Assembly: GCF_003258605.2 (NCBI RefSeq)
Contig: NZ_CP031264.1
Span: 6,254,232-6,318,231, forward strand
From: Peterkaempfera bronchialis
GTDB taxonomy: Bacteria > Actinomycetota > Actinomycetes > Streptomycetales > Streptomycetaceae
Direction of reading: 5' to 3'
Length of the DNA stretch: 64,000 bases
Shown: one piece after another, positions 1 to 11,200 of the stretch
Layout: each line of letters opens with the position of its first letter
How positions within the stretch are numbered: position 1 is the stretch's first letter
Made by a program: the position numbers and the translations under genes
The notes under the pieces: model-generated
What the model was told of the DNA's origin: nothing
Seen by the model: the letters and a program-made list of their open reading frames with translations, nothing else
The model's database searches: none

Positions 1-1
1 G

Positions 2-2250
2 GGCGACGACATCCCGGTCGGCAGTCCGGTCGCCGGCCGGGCGGACCAGGCCCTGGACGACCAGGTCGGCTACTTCGTCAACACCCTGCTGTTCCGCACC
101 GACACCTCGGGCGACCCCACCTTCGCCGAGCTGCTGGGCCGGGTCCGGGAGACCTCGCTGGCCGGGTACGCCCACCAGGACCTGCCGTTCGAGTACCTGG
201 TCGAAGCCCTCAACCCGGTGCGGTCGCTGGCGCACCACCCGCTGTTCCAGGTCATGCTGGTGCTGCAGAACGCCCCCCGGGCCGACTTCGCCCCGCCAGG
301 GCTGCGCGTCAGCGAGGTGGAGCTGACCACCACCACGTCCAAGTTCGACCTGGTCTTCTCGCTGTCCGAGCGGCACGCCGAGGGCGGTCTCCCGGGCGGG
401 ATCGACGCGTTTGTCCAGTTCGCGAGCGATCTCTACGATCCGGCCACCGTCGATACGCTGGTCGCGCGCTGGGTGCGACTGCTGAGGGCGGCCGTCGCCG
501 ACCCGCAGCAACGGCTCGGCCACGTCGATCTGCTGTCCGTCGAGGAGCGCCGCGAGCTGCTGCCCGCCGCCCCGGGCGGGGCGGTCACCGCGACCCTGCC
601 GGAGATGTTCGCGGCCCGGGTGGCGGCGACGCCCGAGGGCATTGCCCTGGTCTTCGAGGGCGTGGAGCTGACATACAGCCAGCTCAACGCGTGGGCCAAC
701 CGGTTCGCGCATGCGCTGATCGCGCGGGGTGCGAGGCCGGAGCAGATCGTGGCGGTGGCACTGCCCCGGTCGGTGGAGTTCGTGGTGGCCGTCCTGGGCG
801 TCCTGAAGACGGGAGCCGCCTATCTGCCGGTGGATCCGGCGTATCCGGAGTCGCGGATCGCGTTCATGCTGGAGGACGCACGGCCGATCGTGGTGGTCGA
901 CGACCCGGCGATGGTGGCCGACGTGTCCGAGCGGCCGGACACCGATCCTGCCGGTGCGGTGGACCCCCGGCACCCGGCGTATGTGATCTACACGTCCGGC
1001 TCGACCGGACGGCCCAAGGGCGTGGTGGTGAGCCACACGGGGCTGCGGGGAATGGTGGCCGAGCAGGTCGAGCGGCTGGGCATCGACGCGGCCAGCCGGG
1101 TGCTCCAGTTCTCCTCGCCCAGCTTCGATGTCTCGCTCTGGGACATGTGCGGCGCCCTGCTCACCGGTGCCACCCTGGTCCCGGCACCCGCGACCGAGCC
1201 GGTCTCCGCGCTGACCGACCCGAGCCTCGCCCTCACCCATGCGACGGTGCCGCCGTCCGTGCTGGCGGCGCTGTCGCCGGACGCGGTGGCCGTGCCGACG
1301 CTGACGGTCGCGGGTGAGGCATGCCCGTCGGAGCTGGTCGTGCGCTGGGCCCCAGGGCGGCGGCTGGTCAACGCGTACGGTCCGACCGAGACGACGGTCA
1401 TCGCGACGATGAGCGAGCCGCTGTCGCCGGGGTCGGGCGTGCCGCCGATCGGCCGTGCCGTCGCCGGGTTCCGGACCTATGTGCTGGACCATCGGCTGGA
1501 CCTGGTGCCACCGGGCGTGACCGGGGAGCTGTACGTCGCCGGCCCGGGGCTCGCACGCGGCTATCTGGACCGGCCGGGCCTGACCGCCGGGCGGTTTGCG
1601 GCCTGCCCGTTCGGCGCGGAGGGTGAGCGCATGTACCGCACCGGGGACCTGGTGCGCCGACGCCCCGACGGCCGGTTGGAGTACCTCGGCCGGGTCGACG
1701 ACCAGGTGAAGGTGCGTGGCTTCCGGATCGAACTCGGCGAGATCGAGACGGCACTGGCCCAACACCCGCAGGTCGGCCAGGTCGCGGTGATCGCCCGGAA
1801 GGACCAGACGGAGGACACCCGCCTGGTCGCCTACCTGGTGCCCGCCACCGGCGCCGAGCTTCGGCCGGAGGAGCTGCGCACCCACCTCCGGGAGTGGCTG
1901 CCGGACTACATGGTCCCCGCCGCGTTCGTCGCCCTCGACGCTCTGCCGTTGACCGCCAACGGCAAGCTCGACCGGCACGCCCTGCCCGAGCCCGACTTCA
2001 CCGGAGCGCGGGCCGGCCGGGCACCGCACACTCCGCAGGAGCAGGTGTTGGCCGGGCTGTTCGCCGAGGTACTGGGTGTGACGCGGGTCGGCGCCGACGA
2101 CGACTTCTTCGACCTCGGCGGGCACTCCCTGCTGGCCACCAGGCTGGTGGCCCGGGTCCGGGCGACCCTGGGCGTCGAGCTGGCCCTGCACACCCTGTTC
2201 CGGACCCCGACGGTGGCCGGGCTGGCCGCCGCTCTGGGTGGCGCCGACCG
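2..2250 (+). other. NRPS module 1: partial C, A1, T1
   Basis: Only the C-terminal half of the C domain is inside the window. A1 spans about 598-1990 and T1 about 2029-2250 (GGHS near 2117). Reading A1 against the GrsA template by eye gives the pocket code DVWTTAAVIK. It shares D, W, T, A, A and V with the Phe/Tyr codes of A3 and A4, so an aromatic residue is plausible, but the exact substrate is unassigned. Confidence 0.75.
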
Positions 2251-5200
2251 AGCCAGGCTCGCCCTGGGCCGGGCAGAGCGACCCGAGCTGCTGCCGCTGT
2301 CGTCCGCGCAGCGGAGGCTGTGGTTCCTGCACCAGCTGGAGGGCGCCGGACCGGTCTACCACATGCCGCTGGCGTGGCGGCTCTCCGGAGCACTGGACCG
2401 GGTTGCCCTGGAGCAGGCGCTCGCCGACGTCGTCGACCGGCACGAGAGCCTGCGCACGATCTTCCCGGCGACGGACGGCGTGCCGTACCAGCGGGTGCTG
2501 GCCCCGGGGGCGGTGCGGCCGAAGCTGCGGGCCACCCCGGCCGACGAGAGGGACCTGCCCGAGCTGCTGGTGACGGCGGCGGAGCGCGGATTCGATCTCG
2601 CCACCGAACCACCGCTGCGCGCCGAGTTGTTCGAGGCGGCACCGGATGAACACGTGCTGCTGGTGGTGGTCCACCACATCGCCGGTGACGGCTGGTCGCT
2701 GGGCCCGTTGTCGACCGACCTGGCCACCGCATACGCGGCGCGCTGCCGGGGCGGGGAGCCGCAGTGGGCGCCGCTGCCGGTGCAGTACGCCGACTACACC
2801 CTGTGGCAGCACGAGCTGCTCGGCGACGCCACCGACCAGGACAGCCTGTTCGCCCGCCAGGCGGCCTACTGGACGCGGACGCTGGCGGACCTGCCGGAGC
2901 AGATCCGGCTCCCCGCCGACCGCCGCCGCCCCTCGGCGCCCTCCTACTCCGGCGGCCACCTCGCGGTCGAGATCGACGCCGGGTTGCACGCCGGGCTGAT
3001 CCGCCTGGGCCGGGAGCACGGGGCCAGTGCCTACATGGTGGTGCAGGCCGCGCTGGTGGCGCTGCTGGACAAGCTCGGCGCGGGCACGGACATCCCGGTC
3101 GGCAGCCTGATCGCCGGCCGGACCGACCAGGCCCTGGACGACCTCGTCGGGTTCTTCGTCAACACCATGGTGCTGCGGACCGACACCTCGGGCGACCCGA
3201 CCTTCGCGGAGCTGCTGGGCCGGGTCCGGGAGACCGCGCTGGGCGCGTACGCACACCAGGACCTGCCGTTCGAGCACCTCGTCGAAGCCCTCAACCCAGC
3301 CCGCTCGCTCGCCCGCCAGCCCCTGTTCCAGGTACTGCTCGCGCTCCAGAACGTGCCCCGCACCGAGCTCGCCCTGCCGGGTCTGAGCGCCGAGATCGTC
3401 CTCGTGAGGACGCCCACGGCGATGTTCGACCTCTCCGTCCACCTGCTGGAGCGCGGCGGCACCGGCGGGCCGGCCGAGGGCATCATCGGGCGGGTCGAGT
3501 ACAGCACCGACCTGTTCGACCACGCCACGGTGGAGGCGCTGGTCGCCCGGTGGCTGCGCCTGCTGGCGGCGGTGGTCGCCGAGCCGGACCGGCCGCTGAG
3601 CCGGATCGACGTCCTCACCGCCGAGGAGCGGCACGAGCTGCTGGTGGCGCGCAACGACACCGCCCGCCCGGCTCCGGCCGTCGGCCTGCCCGCCCTGTTC
3701 GAGGCACAGGTCCGGGCGACCCCGCAGGCCCCGGCGGTGGTGTTCGAGGACACCGTGCTGACGTACCGGGAGCTGAACCGCCGGGCCAACCGCCTGGCGC
3801 ATGCGCTGATCGCGCGCGGGGTGGGGCCGGAGCAGGTCGTCGCCCTGCGGCTGCCGCGCTCGGCCGAGTTGGTGGTCGCCGTCCTCGCGGTGCTCAAGAC
3901 GGGCGCGGCGTACCTGCCGATCGACCCGGACTACCCGGCCGCCCGCATCGCCTACATGCTGGAGGACGCGCGGCCCGCCGTCGTCCTCGACGACCTGGCG
4001 GCCGTCACACCGGCCGAGGGGCAGCCGGAGCACGATCCGGCCGTCGCCGTGGACGCGCGGCACCCGGCCTATGTCATCTACACCTCCGGCTCCACCGGGC
4101 GGCCCAAGGCCGTGGTGATGCCCGCCGCCGGGCTGCTGAACCTGCTGGAGTGGCACCACCGGGCCGTCGGCGGCGGACCCGGCACGCGCACGGCGCAGTT
4201 CACCGCGATCAGCTTCGACGTCTCGGTGCAGGAGATGCTCTCCGCACTGCTGTACGGCAAGGCCCTCGTAGTGCCGACCGAGGAGCAGCGCCGCAGTGCC
4301 GAGCTGTTTGCGCACTGGCTGGACCGGCACGGGGTCGAGGAGCTGTTCGCGCCCAACCTGGTGGTCGAGGCGCTGGCCGAGGCCGCCGAGGAGACGGGGC
4401 TGGAGCTGCCGAGGCTGCGGCTGGTCGCGCAGGCCGGCGAGGCGATGCGGCTGGGCGGTGCCGTGCGCCGCTTCCAGACCCGGCGGCCGGGCCGGGCGCT
4501 GCACAACCACTACGGGCCCGCCGAGACCCATGTGATCACCGCCTATCCGCTGCCGGCCGACCCCGCCGACTGCCCGCTCCCGGTACCGATCGGCCGTCCG
4601 ATCGACAACTGCCAGGTGTATGTGCTTGATCCGGCTCTGCGGCCGGTCGCCCCCGGCGTGACGGGTGAGCTGTACCTCGCCGGGGCAGGGCTGGCCCGTG
4701 GCTACCTGAACCGGCCCGGGCTCACCGCCACGCGGTTCGTCGCCAACCCGTACGGTCCGGCGGGCGCGCTGATGTACCGGACCGGCGACCTGGTCAGGTG
4801 GCGGGCCGACGGCGAGCTGGAGTTCGCGGGCCGGGTGGACCACCAGGTGAAGGTGCGCGGGTTCCGGATCGAGCCCGGCGAGATCGAGGCCGAACTGGCC
4901 GCGCACCCGGGCGTGGCCCAGGTCGCGGTGCTCGCCCGGGAGGACAAGCAGGGCGAGATCCGGATCGTCGCGTACGTGGTGCCCTCGGCCGAGTCCGAGG
5001 CGACAGCGGCGGTGCTGGCGGCGTATCTGCGTGACCGGGTGCCGGACTATCTGGTGCCGTCGGCGTTTGTGCTGCTGGATGTGGTGCCGTTGACGCCGAA
5101 CGGGAAGCTGGACCGGGCGGCGCTGCCCGCGCCTGAGCCGGTCGGCGCGGTGGCGGGTCGGGCGGCGCGCACGCCGCAGGAGCAGATTCTGTGCGAGCTG

Positions 5201-8200
5201 TTCGCCGAGGTGTTGGGTGTGCCCCGGGTCGGGGTCGACGACGACTTCTTCGACCTGGGTGGGCACTCCCTGCTCGCCACCCGGCTGGTGTCGCGGGTCC
5301 GGGCGGCACTCGGCGTCGAGCTGGAGCTGCGCAGCCTGTTCCGGACGCCGACGCCCGCCGGGCTCGCGCCCGGGCTGCACGACGCGGGCACCGCTCGGCG
5401 GGCCCTGGTCCCCCGGCCTCGCCGCCAGCCCATGCCGCTGTCCTTCGCGCAGCGCCGCCTCTGGTTCCTCCAGCAGTTCGGGGCACCGAGCGCCACCTAT
5501 CACATGCCGCTGGCCCTGCGGCTCTCCGGCGACCTCGACCGGGCCGCGTTGAGCGCCGCGCTCGCGGACGTGGTGGCCCGGCACGAGACTTTGCGCACGG
5601 TCTTCCCGCAGACCGGCGGAGTTCCGTACCAGCGGGTACTGGACGCCGCCGAGGTGACCGTCCCGCTGACCGTGCGCGCGGCCGGCGAGGCGGAGGTCCC
5701 GGTCCTGCTTCGCGAGGCGGCGGTGCGGGGATTCGACCTGACGTCGGAACTGCCGCTGCGGGCGGAGCTGTTCACGGCCGCACCCGGGGAGCACGTGCTG
5801 CTGATGGTGATGCACCATATCGCGGGCGACGGCTGGTCCATGGGCCCGCTGGCCCGCGATCTCGCCACCGCCTACGCCGCCCGGTGCGAGGGTCGCCCAC
5901 CGGGCTGGCCGGTCCTGCCGGTGCAGTACGCCGACTACACCCTGTGGCAGCACGAGATCCTCGGCGATGAGCATGACGCGGACAGCGTGTTCGCCCGCCA
6001 GGTCGCCTACTGGACCGAGGCGCTGGCCGGCCTGCCCGACCAGCTGCAACTGCCGGTCGACCGGCCGCGGCCGGCTGCCGTGTCGTACCGTGGCGACCTG
6101 CTGGACGTCCGGATCGACGCCGAACTGCATGCCGCCCTGGTGGAGTTGGCGCGGCGTTCCGGTGCGAGTCTGTTCATGGTGCTGCAGGCGGGTCTCGCTG
6201 CGTTGTACACGCGGTTGGGTGCGGGGACGGACATTCCGATCGGGAGTCCGATCGCGGGGCGTACGGACGAGGCGCTGGACGATCTGGTCGGGTTCTTTGT
6301 GAACACGTTGGTGCTGCGTACGGACACGAGTGGTGATCCGAGTTTCACGGAGTTGCTGGGTCGGGTGCGGGAGACGGCGCTGTCGGCGTACGCGCACCAG
6401 GATGTGCCGTTCGAGCATTTGGTGGAGGTGCTGAACCCGTCCCGGTCGCTGTCGTACCACCCGCTGTTCCAGACCGGACTGGTGGTGCAGAACGCGCCGG
6501 GCGGCGACTTCGACCTACCCGGCCTGAACGCCGCCGGGATGGCCGTCCCCACCGGGACCTCCCGGCTCGACCTGACCTTCGGCCTCGCGGAGCGGTACGG
6601 TCCCGACGGCGCGCCGGCCGGTCTCGGCGGCGCGATCGAGTACAGCACCGACTTGTTCGACCGCGCGACGGTGGAGACCCTTTTCGCCCGGCTGACCAGG
6701 CTGCTGGCCGCGGTCGCCGCCGCGCCGGACCGGCCGATCGGCGGGATCGACCTGCTGTCCGACCAGGAGCGCCGCGAACTGCTGCCGGCTGCCGAGAGCG
6801 GTGCTGCCGCCACGGGCCTGCCGGAGATGTTCGCGGTGCGGGTGGCGGCGACTCCGGATGCGGTCGCGGTGGTCTGCGGCGGTGTGGAGTTGTCGTACCG
6901 GCAGTTGGATGTCCGGGCGAACCGGTTCGCGCATGCGCTGATCGCGCGGGGTGTGGGTCCGGAGCGGGTCGTGGCGGTGGCGTTGCCTCGGTCGGTGGAG
7001 TCGGTGGTGGCGGTCCTGGGCGTGCTGAAGGCCGGAGCCGCGTATCTGCCGGTGGATCCGTCGTATCCGCAGTCGCGGATCGCGTTCATGCTGGCGGACG
7101 CTCGCCCGGCGGTGGTGGTCGACGATCCGGCGATGGTGACGGAGGTGTCCGAGTGGCCGGACACCGCTCCGGAGGTCGCGCTGGACGTCCGGCACCCGGC
7201 CTATGTGATCTACACATCCGGCTCGACCGGCCGGCCCAAGGGCGTCGTGGTGAGCCACGCCGGTGTGCCGGGCCTGGTGGCGGCGCAGGTCGAGCGGCTC
7301 GGCGTGGCGCCGGGCAGCCGGGTGCTCCAGTTCGCCTCGCCCAGCTTCGACGCGTCGTTCTGGGACCTGTGCAGCGCCCTGCTCACCGGTGCCGCCCTCG
7401 TTCTGGCCCCGTCCGAGGCACCGCTGGAGGCCCTGACGGACCGGCGGCTCGACATCACCCATGTGACGTTGCCGCCCTCGGTCCTGACCGCGCTGGACGG
7501 CGCCGAACTCACCGCCGCCACCCTGGTGGTGGCGGGTGAAGCGTGCGCTCCGGAGCTGGTTGCGCGGTGGGCCCCGGGGCGTCGGATGATCAACGCGTAC
7601 GGTCCGACGGAGACGACGGTGTGCGCGACGATGAGCGACCCGCTGTCCCCGGGGTCGGGCGTGCCGCCGATCGGCCGAGCGGTCGCCGGTTTCCGGGTGT
7701 ACGTGCTGGACGAGCGGCTGCGGCCGGTGCCGCCGGGAGTGGTGGGAGAGCTGTACGTCGCGGGCGCCGGCCTGGCCCGTGGCTACCTGAACCGGCCCGG
7801 GCTCACCGCCACGCGGTTTGTCGCCTGCCCGTTCGGCACGGACGGCGAGCGCATGTACCGCACCGGCGACCTGGTGCGGCGCCGTGCCTGGGGGTCCCCC
7901 GGGCCAGTGGGGGCACCTCCCGGCCACCAGGCTGGGGGCGCTGGGGGAGGGGAGCTGGAGTACGTCGGCCGCACCGACGACCAGGTGAAGGTGCGCGGCT
8001 TCCGGGTCGAGCCCGGCGAGGTCGAGGCGGCCCTGGCCGAGCACCCCGCCGTCGCCCGGGCCGCCGTCCTCGCCCAGGACGACCGGCTCATCGGCTATGT
8101 GGCAGTGCGTCCCGACGCGGACGTACGACCGGCCGTGCTGGCGGCGTATCTGCGTGACCGGGTGCCGGACTATCTGGTGCCGTCGGCGTTTGTGCTGCTG

Positions 8201-11200
8201 GATGTGGTGCCGTTGACGCCGAACGGGAAGCTGGACCGGGCGGCGCTGCCCGCGCCTGAGCCGGTCGGCACGGTGGCGGGTCGGGCGGCGCGCACGCCGC
8301 AGGAGCAGATCCTGTGCGAGCTGTTCGCCGAGGTGTTGGGTGTGCCCCGGGTCGGGGTCGACGACGACTTCTTCGACCTGGGCGGGCACTCCCTGCTCGC
8401 CACCCGGCTGGTGTCGCGGGTCCGGGCGACACTCGGCGTCGAGCTGGGACTGCGCGCGCTCTTCCAGGCGCCCACTGCGGCGGGCCTGGCCGAGGCGCTG
8501 GCCGAGGCCGGCCGCGCCCGCCCGGCGCTGACCGCGCAGGAGCGGCCGGAGGCTGTGCCGCTCTCCTTCGCCCAGCGTCGGCTCTGGTTCCTGCACCGCA
8601 TGGACGGCACCGCCGCGACCTACCACATCCCACTGGCACTCCGGCTGACCGGGACACTGGACGGGGCGGCGCTGGACGAGGCGCTCGCCGACGTGGTGGC
8701 CCGGCACGAGAGCCTGCGGACGGTGTTCCCGGAGGTCGACGGCGTACCGTGCCAGCGCGTCCTTGACCCGGCGGCGGCCCGGCCCCGCGTCCGGCTGACC
8801 GAGGTGTCGAAGGAGGAACTTCCGGACCGGCTGGCCGAGTTCGCCCAGCAGCCGTTCGACCTGGCTGCGGAACCGCCGCTGCGGGCGGAGCTGTTCGCGC
8901 TCGCGCCGCAGGAGCACGTGCTGCTGGTGGTGATGCACCATATCGCGGGCGACGGCTGGTCCACCGGCCCGCTGGCCCGTGACCTGGCTGAGGCGTACGC
9001 CGCCCGGTGCGAGGGGCGCCCACCGGGCTGGCCGGTCCTGCCGGTGCAGTACGCCGACTACACGCTGTGGCAGCGTGACCTGCTCGGCGACGCCGCAGAC
9101 CCGGAGAGCCGGTTCGCCGAGCAACTCGGCTACTGGAAGAAGCAGTTGTCGGCTCTGCCGGAGCTGCTCCAGCTGCCCGCCGACCGGCCGCGGCCGGCCG
9201 TCGCCGGCTGGCGCGGCGGCCTCGTCGGTCTGGAGCTGAGTGCCGAACTGCATGCCTCGCTGGTGGAGTTGGCGCGGCGTTCCGGTGCGAGTCTGTTCAT
9301 GGTGCTGCAGGCGGGTCTCGCTGCGTTGTACACGCGGTTGGGTGCGGGGACGGACATTCCGATCGGGAGTCCGATCGCGGGGCGTACGGACGAGGCGCTG
9401 GACGATCTGGTCGGGTTCTTTGTGAACACGTTGGTGCTGCGTACGGACACGAGTGGTGATCCGAGTTTCACGGAGTTGCTGGGTCGGGTGCGGGAGACGG
9501 CGCTGTCGGCGTACGCGCACCAGGATGTGCCGTTCGAGCATTTGGTGGAGGTGCTGAACCCGTCCCGGTCGCTGTCGTACCACCCGCTGTTCCAGACCAT
9601 CCTGGCCGTGCAGAACGCGCCGATGGGCCGGTTCGCGCTGCCCGGGCTGGATGTCACCACCTTCGCGGTGGCCACCGGCACCGCCAAGTTCGACCTCGGT
9701 GTGGCTCTTGCCGAACAGTTCGAGCCGGACGGAAACCCGGCCGGGATCGTCGGCGCGGTGGAGTACGCCACCGATCTGTTCGACCCGGATACGGTCGCCG
9801 CCCTCACCCGGCGCTGGACGGTCCTGCTGGAGGCGGTCACGGCCGACCCGGACCAGCCGATCGGAGAGATCGACCTCCTTGACGCAGGCGAGCGGTACCG
9901 GCTCCTGGAGAGCGGTAACGCGACCGCCCGTGAGGTGGGCGCCGTCCCGGTCTCGCAGGCGTTCGCGGTGCGGGTGGCGGCGACTCCGGATGCGGTCGCG
10001 GTGGTCTGCGGCGGTGTGGAGTTGTCGTACCGGCAGTTGGATGTCCGGGCGAACCGGTTCGCGCATGCGCTGATCGCGCGGGGTGTGGGTCCGGAGCGGG
10101 TCGTGGCGGTGGCGTTGCCTCGGTCGGTGGAGTCGGTGGTGGCGGTCCTGGGTGTGCTGAAGGCCGGGGCCGCGTATCTGCCGGTGGATCCGTCGTATCC
10201 GCAGTCGCGGATCGCGTTCATGTTGGCGGACGCTCGCCCGGCGGTGGTGGTCGACGATCCGGCGATGGTGACGGAGGTGTCCGAGTGGCCGGACACCGCT
10301 CCGGAGGTCGCGCTGGACGTCCGGCACCCGGCCTATGTGATCTACACATCCGGCTCGACCGGCCGGCCCAAGGGCGTCGTCGTCGGCCACGCCGGCGTGG
10401 CGAGCCTGGTCGCCGCCCAGATCGAGCGGTTCGCGATCGAACCCGACAGCCGGGTGCTCCAGTTCGCCTCGCCCAGCTTCGACGCCTCGGTGTCGGAGAT
10501 CTTCACCGCTCTCCTGTGCGGCGCGGCCCTGGTGCTGCCCCCTGCGGCGGATCCGGTCTCTGCGCTGGCCGACCCGGGCCTCGCCGTCACCCATGTGACC
10601 GTGCCCCCGTCCGTCCTGGCCGCCCTGCCGGAGGATGCGATGACCGTGTCGACGCTGGTGGTGGCGGGTGAGGCATGCCCGCCGGAGCTGGTGGACCGGT
10701 GGGCCCCGGGGCGTCGGATGATCAACGCGTACGGTCCGACGGAGACGACGGTGTGCGCGACGATGAGCGACCCGCTGTCCCCGGGGTCGGGCGTGCCGCC
10801 GATCGGCCGACCGATCGCCAACGCCCGGGTGTACGTGCTGGACGAGCGGCTGCGGCCGGTGCCGCCGGGAGTGGTGGGAGAGCTGTACGTCGCGGGCGCC
10901 GGCCTGGCCCGTGGCTACCTGAACCGGCCCGGGCTCACCGCCACGCGGTTCGTCGCCTGCCCGTTCGGCGCGGACGGCGAGCGCATGTACCGCACCGGCG
11001 ACCTGGTGCGGTTCCGCGACTGGGGGTCCCCCGGGCCGGTGGGGGCACCTCCCGGCCGCCAGGCTGGGGGCGCTGGGGGAGGGGAGCTGGAGTACCTCGG
11101 CCGGGCCGACGACCAGGTGAAGGTGCGCGGCTTCCGGGTCGAGCCCGGTGAGATCGAGGCGGCCCTGGCCGAGCACCCCGCCGTCGCCCGGGCCGCCGTC

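Larger units (their letters stand above)
5430..8500 (+). other. NRPS module 3: C-A3-T3, phenylalanine-type pocket
   Basis: The C domain is about 5430-6770, A3 about 6820-8265 and T3 about 8290-8500. The pocket read by eye is DAWTVAAVCK, a known phenylalanine-type signature very close to GrsA (DAWTIAAICK). A3 carries an in-frame G/C-palindrome insertion (7889-7952) between YRTGDL and the A8 hinge. Large parts are near-identical in DNA to A4. Confidence 0.8.
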
